This document shows, one piece after another, positions 8,167 to 17,731 of a stretch of 53,430 bases of DNA. Position numbers and translations under genes: made by a program. Location: positions 1 to 53,430 of the forward strand of contig CADBRT010000037.1 in the NCBI GenBank assembly GCA_902797055.1. The letters run 5' to 3'. Position 1 is the first letter of the stretch. Each line of letters opens with the position of its first letter. Origin of the DNA: an uncultured Spirochaetaceae bacterium (GTDB lineage: Bacteria; Spirochaetota; Spirochaetia; Treponematales; Treponemataceae). The notes below the pieces were generated by a model. That model saw nothing but the letters and a program-made list of their open reading frames with translations. It made no database searches and was not told the DNA's origin.

Positions 8167-9609
8167 TCAAGAACCATAGGTTGCGATGAATACGCCGGCT
8201 GCAATTGCAGTTCCGATAACGCCGGAGACGTTCGGTCCCATAGCGTTCATCAGAAGGAAGTTTGAAGGGTCAAATTCAAGGCCGACCTTGTTGGCAACAC
8301 GGGCTGCCATCGGAACAGCAGAAACACCGGCGGAACCGATAAGCGGGTTGATTTTCTTGCCTTCTGGCAGGAACAGGTTCATCAGTTTTGCCATCAGCAG
8401 ACCACCGATTGTAGCAACGCAGAATGCAACAAGTCCCAGAATTATGATACCGATTGAGTTCGGATTGATAATCTTCTCAGGAGCCATCTGGCTTCCGACA
8501 CCAAGAGAGAGGAGGATTGAAACGATGTTCATCATTTCATTCTCCAATGTCTTGGAAAGGCGCTGTACGACACCGCACTCATGCACGAAGTTTCCGAATG
8601 CAAGCATACCGATGAGCGGTGCTGCAGGAGGCAACAGAAGAATTGTAAGAACAAGAAGCAGCATCGGGAACAAAATTCTCTCTGTCCTGCTTACGACACG
8701 GAGCTGATCCATGTGGATTGTCTTCTCATGCTTGGTTGTCAAAGCCTTCATAATCGGAGGCTGAATCATAGGAACAAGCGCCATATAGGAATATGCGGCG
8801 ACAGCGATAACAGCCATCATTTCCGGAGCAAGCTTTCCTGACACGTAGATAGATGTCGGACCGTCAGCACCACCGATGATAGAGATTGCGGCAGCCTGAA
8901 GCATGGTGTAATCAACGCCAGGAATGATGTTCATAAGAGCAACACCGAACATGGTGAAGAAGACACCAAGCTGGGCTGCACCGCCGAGCAAAGCCATCTT
9001 CGGGTTAGCGATAAGCGGACCGAAGTCAGTCATTGCGCCGATTCCCATGAAGATGAGCATCGGGAAGAACTCATTTCCAACACCAGCGGCATAGATGATA
9101 TGCAACATACCATGCGGAGCATCACCCATGCCGGCACCGGGGATATTGACGAGGATTGTGCCGAATCCGATCGGAATCAAGAGCAATGGCTCAAAGCCTT
9201 TTGCAGCACCCAAATAAACAATCAGGAATCCGACGGCAATCATGATGACATACTGCCAACCCGGAGCCTTTCTGTCTGCACCGAATTCTACAGCAGCACC
9301 GGCTTCAGCAGCTGCTGCCTCAGCTTTTTCCTCGGCAATCTCGGCATCGGTCTGCTTGTGAATCATTTTGTAGATTCCGGTTGACTTGCCAATGTTTGAG
9401 AGGAAGCGGCTTACAGAGATGTCGTATTTTCCGTGCCAGTTCTCTGTTCCAACAATAACCTTGTTCAGTCCATGCCCCTGCTCAGTTGCCACAACCGGTG
9501 TGTCCTGGGCAAGTGCATTGGTTCCGATAGATATTACAGAAGCCATCGCCAGTATGACGAGCATAACCAGCGCAATCTTTCTGTTGTTTGTATTCTTTGT
9601 GAATGGCAT
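8167..9609 (-). CDS. oadB: Oxaloacetate decarboxylase, Na+-translocating beta subunit
   Basis: 480 residues. An N-terminal signal-like helix and a linker precede the conserved membrane channel of the OadB/GcdB/MmdB family. The motif [17 protein letters not shown], highly conserved in the family and close to the Na+ site, is present, as is the polytopic C-terminal half. OadB uses the energy of decarboxylating carboxybiotin on OadA to pump Na+ out of the cell. It is the last gene of oadG-oadA-oadB, 9 bases after oadA. The N-terminal extension before the channel is longer than in classical enterobacterial OadB (about 430 residues). Confidence 0.93.
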   Translation of the reverse strand: MPFTKNTNNRKIALVMLVILAMASVISIGTNALAQDTPVVATEQGHGLNKVIVGTENWHGKYDISVSRFLSNIGKSTGIYKMIHKQTDAEIAEEKAEAAAAEAGAAVEFGADRKAPGWQYVIMIAVGFLIVYLGAAKGFEPLLLIPIGFGTILVNIPGAGMGDAPHGMLHIIYAAGVGNEFFPMLIFMGIGAMTDFGPLIANPKMALLGGAAQLGVFFTMFGVALMNIIPGVDYTMLQAAAISIIGGADGPTSIYVSGKLAPEMMAVIAVAAYSYMALVPMIQPPIMKALTTKHEKTIHMDQLRVVSRTERILFPMLLLVLTILLLPPAAPLIGMLAFGNFVHECGVVQRLSKTLENEMMNIVSILLSLGVGSQMAPEKIINPNSIGIIILGLVAFCVATIGGLLMAKLMNLFLPEGKKINPLIGSAGVSAVPMAARVANKVGLEFDPSNFLLMNAMGPNVSGVIGTAIAAGVFIATYGS

Positions 9610-9618
9610 AATTCTTCC

Positions 9619-11691
9619 TTAGTTGATTTCAGCTACAGGCTGTCCGTTCTTGAGCTGTGTACCGGCAGATGCCAGGAAATGAACCTTTCCGTCAACAGGA
9701 GCCTTAATCTCAAGTTCCATCTTCATGGACTCAATGATGACGATGTTGTCACCCTTCTTGACGCTGGTTCCCTCAGCAACAGCAGTTCTGAGGAATACAC
9801 CTGCGACAGGTGCGTTCACAGCAGTTCCACTTCCGCTTGCAGCAGCAGGAGCTGCGGCGGCTGGAGCGGCAGGTGCAGGCGCTGCGACAGGAGCAGCTTT
9901 TACAACACCGCCGATGTTGGCAAGGACATCGCCATTTTTGATCTGTGTACCGGCAGGGACGACATAGGTTATGGTTCCGTCCTCGGTAGCCTTGACCTCA
10001 AGCTCCATCTTCATAGACTCAAGGATGATTACGGTCTGACCCTTAGAAACCTTTGCACCGTTTGCAAAGCACTGCTTGAGCAATGTTCCGGCAACAGGGG
10101 CTTTGACTTCAACACCGCCGACAGAAACAGCTGCCGGTGCGGCAGCAGGAGCTGCTCCGGCTGCGCCGAATGTTACGGTGTATGGTGTTCCGTTGACAGT
10201 CACGCTCATGCTGTCTCCGGCAGGTCCTGAAGTGACGTTGTATGCGCTGCCGTTGACAGTGATGGTATAGCTGCCACCCTTTCCACCGTTAGAAGCCGCT
10301 GCCGGTGCAGGTTTTGTGCCGAATGCAGAAGCTGCATCAATCGGTCCCTTTCCGCGCTCTGCGAAGAACTTCGGAGCGACATTCGGGAACATTGCATAGG
10401 TAAGGGCATCTTCATCGGAACCGTTGCCGCCGGCTTTCTTTGCCTCTTCCACCATCTTGTCCCATTCCGGCGGAATTTCATCTGCCGGGCGGCAAGTCAT
10501 AACTTTTTCCATACCGTTAAGCTCAAGCGCCTTCTTTACCAAATCAGGGTTTGCATCGGTCGGAAGCTTTCCGAACTTACCGGTGATAAGATTGCGGAAG
10601 TCCTGTGTCATTGTCTTGTACGGTCCCATGAGGACGTTCATAACAGCCTGTGTACCGACAATCTGTGATGTCGGAGTTACCAGAGGAACATAACCGGCAT
10701 CCTTGTGCACCTTCGGCAATTCTGCAAGAACTGCATCCATCTTGTCCCCAGCACCCTGCTGCTTGAGCTGGCTCTCGAGGTTTGAAAGCATTCCACCAGG
10801 AACCTGAGAAAGAAGAATACGGGTGTCAGCACCGAGGAACTTTGATTCCAGAGATGCATAATGCTGGCGCACTTCGCGGAAGTATGCGGCAATCTCAAGC
10901 AGCGCTTTTGTATCAAGCTGTGTGTCAAGGTCTGTGCCTTTGAGCATTTCTACAACAGTTTCTGTCGGTGAGTGGGAAGTTCCCATCGACATTGAAGAAA
11001 TTGCTGTATCGAGGACATCGGCACCGGCTTCGGCAGCCTTGAGCAGTGTTGCAACAGAGAGACCGGTTGTTGAGTGGGTGTGAATCTCCACCGGAAGGTC
11101 AACCTTTGCCTTGATTGCTTTTACGAGGTTATATGCATCGTACGGCTTCAAAAGACCGGACATATCTTTGATACAGATGGAATCTGCACCGAAGTCTGCA
11201 TAGGTCTTTGCAAGCTCTGCATATTTTTCAATGGTGTGGAACGGAGTTACAGCATAAGAAATAGCCATCTGAACGTGCTTGCCGGTCTTTTTGGCAGCCT
11301 TTGTTGCGCATTCCATGTTGCGCGGATCGTTACATGCATCGAAGATGCGGAATACATCGATACCGTTCTTTGCAGCTGTCTCAACGAATTTCTGAACAAC
11401 ATCATCTGCATAGTGGCGGTAGCCAAGCAAATTCTGCGCGCGAAGAAGCATCATGATTTTGTTGTTCGGAAGTGCTGCATGAAGCTTGCGGAGGCGCTCC
11501 CACGGATCTTCATTCAAAAAGCGGATACAACTGTCATACGTTGCTCCACCCCAACCTTCCACAGACCAATAGCCAATTTTGTCAATCATAGAACATGCTG
11601 GAAGCATGTCTGCCGTAGTCATACGGGTTGCGTGGAGAGACTGATGCGCATCACGCAAAACCAATTCGGAAATACCAACCTTCTTAGACAT
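9619..11691 (-). CDS. oadA: Oxaloacetate decarboxylase alpha subunit with two biotinyl domains
   Basis: 690 residues. The carboxyltransferase domain (HMGL-like TIM barrel) starts with RDAHQSLHATRMTT and is followed by the conserved PYC_OADA region. After it come two short repeats of the type YTITVNGSAYNVT, then two separate biotinyl-lipoyl domains, each with ESMKME and the biotin lysine at about residues 561 and 657, joined by an Ala-Pro-rich hinge. Family members normally have one. The enzyme moves CO2 from oxaloacetate to biotin and delivers it to OadB. The carboxyltransferase type favours oxaloacetate over methylmalonyl-CoA; this is inference. It lies between oadG and oadB. Confidence 0.92.
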   Translation of the reverse strand: MSKKVGISELVLRDAHQSLHATRMTTADMLPACSMIDKIGYWSVEGWGGATYDSCIRFLNEDPWERLRKLHAALPNNKIMMLLRAQNLLGYRHYADDVVQKFVETAAKNGIDVFRIFDACNDPRNMECATKAAKKTGKHVQMAISYAVTPFHTIEKYAELAKTYADFGADSICIKDMSGLLKPYDAYNLVKAIKAKVDLPVEIHTHSTTGLSVATLLKAAEAGADVLDTAISSMSMGTSHSPTETVVEMLKGTDLDTQLDTKALLEIAAYFREVRQHYASLESKFLGADTRILLSQVPGGMLSNLESQLKQQGAGDKMDAVLAELPKVHKDAGYVPLVTPTSQIVGTQAVMNVLMGPYKTMTQDFRNLITGKFGKLPTDANPDLVKKALELNGMEKVMTCRPADEIPPEWDKMVEEAKKAGGNGSDEDALTYAMFPNVAPKFFAERGKGPIDAASAFGTKPAPAAASNGGKGGSYTITVNGSAYNVTSGPAGDSMSVTVNGTPYTVTFGAAGAAPAAAPAAVSVGGVEVKAPVAGTLLKQCFANGAKVSKGQTVIILESMKMELEVKATEDGTITYVVPAGTQIKNGDVLANIGGVVKAAPVAAPAPAAPAAAAPAAASGSGTAVNAPVAGVFLRTAVAEGTSVKKGDNIVIIESMKMELEIKAPVDGKVHFLASAGTQLKNGQPVAEIN

Positions 11692-11729
11692 AAAAAAAAC
11701 CTCTTAAAAACGTGAATCAAGCAGCCAGG

Positions 11730-11978
11730 TTAACTGAGCTTCTCGTGAACAGCAGCGGCAATAGCTGCAACAACGGCACCTGTATCAGCAGCCGGGGCTG
11801 GAGCACCCGCAGCAGATACAGCATCGCTTTTCTCTTCGACGACATCAAGTTTCATTGCATGTATGACTGCATGAAGCAAATACATGGAACAAATCATGAT
11901 AATGAGGAAGGAAAAGACAACACCCATTCCTAGCAAAGTAAGAAGTGCACTCTGGCTAAGCATCTGTGAAATTGTCAT
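11730..11978 (-). CDS. oadG: Oxaloacetate decarboxylase gamma subunit
   Basis: 82 residues: one N-terminal membrane helix (about residues 12-35) followed by an Ala-Pro-rich cytosolic tail. That is the typical OadG layout, which ties the alpha subunit to the membrane beta subunit. Sequence conservation in this family is low, so the call rests on the fold pattern and its place directly before oadA. The start is supported by AGGAG five bases before the ATG. First gene of the operon. Confidence 0.85.
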   Translation of the reverse strand: MTISQMLSQSALLTLLGMGVVFSFLIIMICSMYLLHAVIHAMKLDVVEEKSDAVSAAGAPAPAADTGAVVAAIAAAVHEKLS

Positions 11979-12000
11979 GATTACTCCTATAAGTTTGTTA

Positions 12001-12029
12001 ATTATAAAAGATTACGGAGAACATTACAA
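12001..12029 (-). promoter_or_regulatory. Sigma-70 type promoter of oadGAB
   Basis: On the minus strand TTGTAA (12029-12024) and TATAAT (12006-12001) are exactly 17 bases apart. The start point would fall near 11994, about 15 bases before the oadG ATG, and the transcript would include AGGAG. A good match in both hexamers and spacing. Confidence 0.7.
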
Positions 12030-12071
12030 CTGTATCCATGCGCTTTGAACGCATTTTTTCGCAGCGGTTTG

Positions 12072-13280
12072 CTATAGGGAGAAAAGGGAATGGACGTCTA
12101 TGCCGTTGATGACGGTGCCCTCAGGATAGGAACGGAGCAGATTGTTTCTTCCGTCTTCGAGGTGTTTGCTGGTTATGCCGTGCCGGATGGACAGGTCGGC
12201 TTCCAGGAATGCTGAATAGTGATCGGCGATGCGGACCGTTCGTCCGTCGACAGGATTGAAACGGTCATCGTTGTATTTCGTGTTGAGCTCCTCCCAAGTG
12301 ACATGCACAACGCGTCCATCAACCATCACCTTATTCGAGAACTCATCATTTGTAAAATATAGGATTTCGTCGCGGTAGAAGTCCTCCATGAACGGGACGA
12401 GCTCTTGGGCGACAATCTGGTCTTCAATATTTTTTACGATGAACGGAAAGCCTTCTGTCGCCTGTTTTACCGGAGAGATAATATCCCGTGTAACGGCTTC
12501 CGGCAGGTCGTGGAACAGGGCGCAAAAGAAATTGTTGTAAAAGCGTTTGGGACACAGCGTTGCTCCGGCTTCCCATTCCAAGAGAAGTGTCAGGATGGCA
12601 ACAAAGAAACAGTGCCCCAACACCGACGTCTTTGGAACACGGGGCGTCTGGTTCCATCTCGTCTGAAAGCGCAGCTGCTCAATCTTCATCAGGAAATCAA
12701 ACGGCTTCTGCTTCGTCATCAGAAGCTGCAAGCCCCGCAGGTCGAGGTATTTCTGCAGATCGGCATGTATTTCACGCCTGATTGAATCCAGTCGCTGAGG
12801 TTCATTCACCATGCTTATCATTTCAAGTTCCCGCAAGGTGGAATACTTGTGGGCAGCACGAAAAACCCGGCTGGTCTCCTCCTGCCCCTCCGCATACGGA
12901 ATGGAACCGCTCATTTTGCCTATGTAGATTGTAAAACGGGAAAAAAGTTTTTTATCAGGGATAAGTTTACGGTACTGCTCAAGCACCCACTCATTCAATC
13001 TAATGAACTCATCAGGGTATTCGCTTTTTATAAGGCGCTGGACAGGGCTTTTGATGTCGCACAGGGAAATCTTTCTGAGCAAATCGAACAGGGAGGCATA
13101 AATCATCCACTCCCAGTCGATTTTTACCCCCCTCTGCTCCTCGTATTTTCCGATGATGTATGCGCTGACCATCTTCTCGGCGTCCTTGTCCATTTCAACC
13201 AAATCAAACGGACGAACGAGGTCATTCCAGCGTACAATGGAGAACGCCTCGAAGATCTTCAAGGCAAAATCTTTGTTCAT
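12072..13280 (-). CDS. HD-domain phosphohydrolase-like protein
   Basis: 402 residues from the ATG at 13280; an in-frame TTG at 13337 would overlap the preceding gene by over 50 bases and was not used. The C-terminal half has the HD pattern: H in LGHCFF (about residue 222), HD in FHDLPEA (about 255) and D in RIADHYS (about 350). That suggests a metal-dependent phosphohydrolase, nearest in style to YfbR-type nucleotidases. The N-terminal 200 residues are unfamiliar. The substrate cannot be read from sequence. It is last in the long minus-strand array and starts 4 bases after the hypothetical gene upstream. Confidence 0.75.
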   Translation of the reverse strand: MNKDFALKIFEAFSIVRWNDLVRPFDLVEMDKDAEKMVSAYIIGKYEEQRGVKIDWEWMIYASLFDLLRKISLCDIKSPVQRLIKSEYPDEFIRLNEWVLEQYRKLIPDKKLFSRFTIYIGKMSGSIPYAEGQEETSRVFRAAHKYSTLRELEMISMVNEPQRLDSIRREIHADLQKYLDLRGLQLLMTKQKPFDFLMKIEQLRFQTRWNQTPRVPKTSVLGHCFFVAILTLLLEWEAGATLCPKRFYNNFFCALFHDLPEAVTRDIISPVKQATEGFPFIVKNIEDQIVAQELVPFMEDFYRDEILYFTNDEFSNKVMVDGRVVHVTWEELNTKYNDDRFNPVDGRTVRIADHYSAFLEADLSIRHGITSKHLEDGRNNLLRSYPEGTVINGIDVHSLFSL

Positions 13281-13284
13281 ACTA

Positions 13285-14088
13285 TCACTTACTTGCTCCG
13301 GACTTAGTGTCCGCGTCAAGCTTATTTCTCCAGACAATCGCCTTTTTACGGATTTCCTCGGATGCCTCGCTGTCGCCTAAAATCATGGCGACTCTGCGGC
13401 TCGCAATCAGGAAGTTGATTCCCATCCTCATGTCATCCATACGGCGTGTAGCAGTCAGCTCATATTTATCGCGGTAATCTACCGCACTGGCATCGAGCAA
13501 TCTACGGATAAGACGCACATACAGGACTGTATTTTCATAGTTGTCGGAGTTCGGATCGAAGTAGTCCTTTGCAGCCTGCTTCATGTCAAGCAGGTTTTTG
13601 GCTATAACAACGAACCGTCCTCTGATTTCAACAAACGTCCACTTCCATTTTGAGTTGTCCCCGAACGCATCTGCCAAAAGGTCTATCAACAGTCCAAGTT
13701 TTCTCATGATATAATAGCGCTTTTCCAGAGGAACCGAAGCAATCGGCACGAGCCGTGGTTCAAGATCCTTGTACGGACAGTCGACGATATTGGAAACGAC
13801 TTCTTCAAGATAGATAAGCGCACGGTAGACGGTTTTCCGCGCATCGTTGAGCGCATCGTTGTTTTTAAAGTTCAGCACCTGCACTGACAGGGTATTGATT
13901 GCGATATAAAGGGTGGAGAGATATATCATCTGGTCAGCAAGCTGCAGTTTTTTCAGTTCGACGCTGTCAGTCCCCTGTTTTATTGCAGTAACAGTCGCTT
14001 TTTCGGTTGCAAGCACAGTGGCAATCTTTGCCCTGATAGGCTTTGTCTTTTCTGAAAATTCCTCACGTTTTTCTGTAGTTGTTGGCAT
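13285..14088 (-). CDS. Conserved hypothetical protein, alpha-helical, paired with the HD-domain gene
   Basis: 267 residues, soluble, rich in charged and helix-forming residues, without signal peptide, membrane segment or recognised motif. Its ATG at 14088 overlaps the recN stop by one base (TAATG) with a strong GGAGGA ribosome site, so translation is coupled to recN. The HD-domain gene begins 4 bases after its stop. I have no family name. Tight coupling with the HD protein suggests they act together, but that is inference. Confidence 0.7.
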   Translation of the reverse strand: MPTTTEKREEFSEKTKPIRAKIATVLATEKATVTAIKQGTDSVELKKLQLADQMIYLSTLYIAINTLSVQVLNFKNNDALNDARKTVYRALIYLEEVVSNIVDCPYKDLEPRLVPIASVPLEKRYYIMRKLGLLIDLLADAFGDNSKWKWTFVEIRGRFVVIAKNLLDMKQAAKDYFDPNSDNYENTVLYVRLIRRLLDASAVDYRDKYELTATRRMDDMRMGINFLIASRRVAMILGDSEASEEIRKKAIVWRNKLDADTKSGASK

Positions 14089-15794
14089 TACATTCCTCCG
14101 AACTTATGCAGCATGGCGGCCGCGTGCTCAAGGGATTCCTGAGAGTCGCTGTCGCCGGAAAGCATACGCGCGATTTCCTTTATTCTGTTGTCTCCGTCTA
14201 TGCGGAAAACAGACGTTGACGTTCCAGTGCCACTTGCACCTTTCTGTATCTTTATCTGATTATCGGCATAAACAGCAATACTGGCTAGATGTGTTATGCA
14301 CAAAACCTGCTTCTTGGCAGACAGCAGCTTGAGATGTTCCCCGACGGCAACGGCGACTTCCCCACCGATTCCCGTATCGACTTCATCGAAAACCAATGTC
14401 TCTGTTGTATCAGCGTCGGAAAGTATCGTCTTGAGGGCAAGCATGACCCTGCTGAGTTCTCCGCCTGACGCAACCCGTCCCAACGGCATAAGCGGATTTC
14501 CAGCGTTTGCAGCAATCAGGAATTCGATGTCATCCATGCCATAGGGGCCACACTTCTGAACGACATCATTTCCGTCCTTCACGTTCATGCTGACACAAAA
14601 GCGGGCCCCTTTCATTCCCAGTTTAAAAAGAACTTCTTCCACTGCCTTTGACATCTGCTCGGCAGCGACTTTGCGCTTGCCGCTTATTTTTTTTGCTGCA
14701 AGGTAGACTTCTTTTTCCAACTGTGCGATTTCAGACTCCAAGGCGCTTTTGTCAGCCGTCATATTTGACAACTTTTCAAGTTCATTCCGGGCATTTTCTG
14801 CATAGTCGAGGACATCCTTTACAGAAGCCTGCGCACCGACATATTTTTTCTTGAGCTTATAAATCAAGTCCTGCCTGTCCTGGACTTCCTGTAAACGTGC
14901 AGGATCAAAGACTAAGGAGGACGAATACCGTTCAAACTCTCCTTCTATGTCATCGAGTTCATAAAACGCTGTCTGAATACGGTTCGACAGGGCAGAAAGC
15001 TGGCCGTCATAGCTTGCAGCGTGAGAAACGGTGCTGTTCAATTTACGCAGCAGAGAGGAAATGCCGGAAGAGCCGTCCCCGTCCCCCCCGTCAAAAAGAG
15101 ATTTTACCGTTTCGATATCTGAATAGAGTTTTTCAAATGAAGACAGTCTGTTTTCCTCAGCCTCAAGCTCTTCATCCTCTCCGTCTTTCAGACGAGCCTC
15201 ATCGATTTCACCGACAGCAAAGGACAACATGTCTATCTTTGTTTGCCGCTCATACTCGTTGGAAGAAAAAGCCTCGAGTTCCTGACGTTTGTCAACGAGA
15301 TTCCTGTACAAAACAGAAAAAGCGGAGACTTCATCGACAATCCCCGCATACAAATCCAGATAACGCCTGTGTTCAGCGACTTTGACCAGCGACTGCTGTT
15401 CGTGCTGGCCGTGCAAGTCCACCAGATAAGACGCAAAGGCTGCTAAATCAGCTTTTGTAACGGGCGTTCCGTTTATCCACGATGATGATTTGCCGGAATC
15501 TTTAAGAACGCGCCGGAGCAGGATTTCACCATCATCTGTCTGAATGCCGTGTTCTTCAAGCCACGCAGCGGCCTCTTTTGAGGATGACCGGAAAGAACCT
15601 GTTACATCAGCCTCATGACATCCGGCGCGGATCTGGTCGACAGAGGCTTTTCCGCCCAAAAGGAACACAAGACTGCCGATCAGTATGGACTTACCGGCAC
15701 CGGTTTCACCGCTCAATACCGTGAACCCTTTTTCTATATCCAAATGAGCAGCATCAATCAGAGCGAAATTCCGTACATGAAGTTCGTCAAGCAC
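14088..15794 (-). CDS. recN: DNA repair ATPase RecN
   Basis: 568 residues, the usual RecN length. It has an SMC-like ATPase head with Walker A GETGAGKS (29-36), a coiled-coil middle, the signature region LSRVMLALK and Walker B TLVFDEVDTGIGG with the C-terminal D-loop and HxxH part (CITHLASI). RecN acts in double-strand break repair by recombination. Its start overlaps the end of nadK by 8 bases, and it is coupled to the hypothetical gene downstream. nadK next to recN is a common bacterial arrangement. Confidence 0.96.
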   Translation of the reverse strand: MLDELHVRNFALIDAAHLDIEKGFTVLSGETGAGKSILIGSLVFLLGGKASVDQIRAGCHEADVTGSFRSSSKEAAAWLEEHGIQTDDGEILLRRVLKDSGKSSSWINGTPVTKADLAAFASYLVDLHGQHEQQSLVKVAEHRRYLDLYAGIVDEVSAFSVLYRNLVDKRQELEAFSSNEYERQTKIDMLSFAVGEIDEARLKDGEDEELEAEENRLSSFEKLYSDIETVKSLFDGGDGDGSSGISSLLRKLNSTVSHAASYDGQLSALSNRIQTAFYELDDIEGEFERYSSSLVFDPARLQEVQDRQDLIYKLKKKYVGAQASVKDVLDYAENARNELEKLSNMTADKSALESEIAQLEKEVYLAAKKISGKRKVAAEQMSKAVEEVLFKLGMKGARFCVSMNVKDGNDVVQKCGPYGMDDIEFLIAANAGNPLMPLGRVASGGELSRVMLALKTILSDADTTETLVFDEVDTGIGGEVAVAVGEHLKLLSAKKQVLCITHLASIAVYADNQIKIQKGASGTGTSTSVFRIDGDNRIKEIARMLSGDSDSQESLEHAAAMLHKFGGM

Positions 15795-16641
15795 GGGGAC
15801 CTCCGGACCAGTTCAACTTGCTTTGCAGTGCTGCATAGAAGTTTTCCTGTGTTGCGCCTACCAGATGAGCCTTGTATTCGGAAAGCCCCAAAATAATCAC
15901 ATCGTTTTCTTTCAGGGGAAATTCAATCTGCCCATCAGCGGTGAGACTGACAGGGACGCGGGAGTGCATGACGGTTATGGCAAGCTCTCCTTCATTGCCG
16001 AACACAAGCGGTCTGGCTGAGAGACTGAAGGAACTTATGGGTGTCAAAAGCATTGCGTCAAGAGAAGGATCGACAATAGGGCCTCCTGCCGCAGCAGAAT
16101 ATCCGGTAGAACCGGTGGCGGTGGAAACCAAGATGCCGTTTGTTTTGAACGGTCCAAGCAACGCGTGGTTGTATGCGACTTCGAGATTTATGAGTTTTGA
16201 AGAACCGTGGCTTGAAATCAGCATATCGTTCATTCCTCTGCCATCAAAAACGGTTTTTCCGTCCCGCAACACTTCAGCGAGGATAAGGCTTCGTTCGCTT
16301 ATGAAAGCAAGGCCGTTCAGATAGTCAGAGAGTTTTTTACGCCATTCAGAAACCTGAATGCCTGCAAGAAAGCCGAATTCCCCGAGATTTACGGCAAAAA
16401 CTGGTATACCGATGGGCGCACAGTTTCTTCCTGCAAACAAAACAGTGCCGTCGCCACCCAATGTTACAGCAAATTCATAACCATCGAATGAAGCTTCAAC
16501 CCCGTCATGCAAGGCAGTGCTGCCGTTATACGAGAAGATATCCGAGTGAACATTGTGTTCAGAGAGGAATGCCTTTATTTCATCGCCGAGCAAGACGGCA
16601 TTTTTTTTAAACGAATTCACTACGATAAGACAGTGTTTCAT
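15787..16641 (-). CDS. nadK: NAD kinase
   Basis: 284 residues from the ATG at 16641 (MKHCLIVVN). This start forms an ATGA overlap with the stop of the upstream gene, which settles it against the longer frame from 16719. GGDGT at 62-66 is the ATP/NAD-kinase motif, followed by NLGEFGFLAG and the ATGSTGYSAAAGGPIV segment that binds the nucleotide. Makes NADP from NAD and ATP (or polyphosphate). Sits just before recN. Confidence 0.95.
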   Translation of the reverse strand: MKHCLIVVNSFKKNAVLLGDEIKAFLSEHNVHSDIFSYNGSTALHDGVEASFDGYEFAVTLGGDGTVLFAGRNCAPIGIPVFAVNLGEFGFLAGIQVSEWRKKLSDYLNGLAFISERSLILAEVLRDGKTVFDGRGMNDMLISSHGSSKLINLEVAYNHALLGPFKTNGILVSTATGSTGYSAAAGGPIVDPSLDAMLLTPISSFSLSARPLVFGNEGELAITVMHSRVPVSLTADGQIEFPLKENDVIILGLSEYKAHLVGATQENFYAALQSKLNWSGGPRA

Positions 16642-17726
16642 GGCAATGTTGAAAGAACTTTTACTATTCTGGCGGCATCTTTCTGACCGAGCCGCGGATA
16701 CAACGGAAACAAGGCGCATCTAAGCAAAAGAGAATTAGCGCAGATGCATTTTGGCGCCAAGACTTCCTGCCGGAGGGCAATTATGGAGTTTTCATACGCA
16801 GGAGACACTTCTATGCCCTTCTTGTGTGCATACTGCTGGACTTCTTTAAATCCTGTATTCAGGACGACGGGAAACGAATAAACGGTAGACCCATTCCCCT
16901 CCGGACGGACGAACGTCTTATGCCGTCCGGTCATGACTGCTTTTGAATAAAGTGCAAACAATTCTCTCCGCTTTTCTTCATTCCGCTTGAATTCTTTCAC
17001 TTCAACAAATGCAAGGGCTGCATTCATGTCCGGCATCAAGTCCGTTTGAGGAGCATTATCAGCCAGCTGTTTCAGAACCGTCCACTCGCGCCGTCCTGCG
17101 GCAAAGAGTACAGCCCCTCCCCCAGCGGTAACGATATCCCGATCCTCCATGCCAAAAATGGCATACAGTCCGTTCATACCGGCGCATTTTCCGGGAGGAA
17201 GCTCATCTGCTCCTTCTTGAGCGGGGACGCCTTCCGATACTTCTGACACCTGGCTCTGATAACGGGAAAACGCGGACTGGGACACATCCTCTATGACCGG
17301 AATTCCAGCTTCCAGAAACAGTTGAATGTCAGGAAGAATGCCCATAGACTCTGTTAAAATCAAAAGAGAGCCGCCCGATTGAACAGCTTCCTTGAAAGAG
17401 TCAATTGTTATAAGACCGTCCTGTTCGTTTACATCGAGGACAAGCGGTTCATAACCGAATTTTTCTACGGTTAGCAACTGCCATGAAGGTGCAAGCGCAC
17501 TCATCATCACTTTACTGCCGGCAGGTAACGAAATGGCGCGTAAAGCATATTCCAATGCAATGGCGGAACTTCTCAGAGCAACGCCTCCATCACAGCCTGT
17601 AGCTTCTTTTACAGACTGAATGAGGCGCTGAGCTGTCTCTCCGGGTCCCAGCTGCTCATCCACCATACAGGTCAGCACAGCCTCCATCTCACGGCGCCTT
17701 ATAGTCGAACTGTATGTGCGTATCAT
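16638..17726 (-). CDS. DegT/DnrJ-like fold type I protein lacking the PLP lysine
   Basis: 362 residues. The layout follows DegT/DnrJ/EryC1 aminotransferases: GCDGGVALRSSAIALEYALRA near the N-terminus (cofactor phosphate site), IPVIEDVSQSAF with D147 (pairs with the pyridine nitrogen), then AIFGMEDRDIVTAGGGAVLF, which matches the usual SFxxxKxxTTGEGG strand. Where the Schiff-base lysine should be the residue is R196. The C-terminal domain is also shortened and diverged. Either it binds PLP without transamination or it has a non-enzymatic role. It is coupled to nadK by an ATGA overlap and starts 5 bases after the cheW stop. Confidence 0.75.
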   Translation of the reverse strand: MIRTYSSTIRRREMEAVLTCMVDEQLGPGETAQRLIQSVKEATGCDGGVALRSSAIALEYALRAISLPAGSKVMMSALAPSWQLLTVEKFGYEPLVLDVNEQDGLITIDSFKEAVQSGGSLLILTESMGILPDIQLFLEAGIPVIEDVSQSAFSRYQSQVSEVSEGVPAQEGADELPPGKCAGMNGLYAIFGMEDRDIVTAGGGAVLFAAGRREWTVLKQLADNAPQTDLMPDMNAALAFVEVKEFKRNEEKRRELFALYSKAVMTGRHKTFVRPEGNGSTVYSFPVVLNTGFKEVQQYAHKKGIEVSPAYENSIIALRQEVLAPKCICANSLLLRCALFPLYPRLGQKDAARIVKVLSTLP

Positions 17727-17731
17727 TATTT

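Noticed and set aside
12040..12066. Small plus-strand hairpin TGCG/CGCA followed by TTTTTT
   Set aside because: Only four pairs and no plus-strand gene upstream; not a credible terminator.
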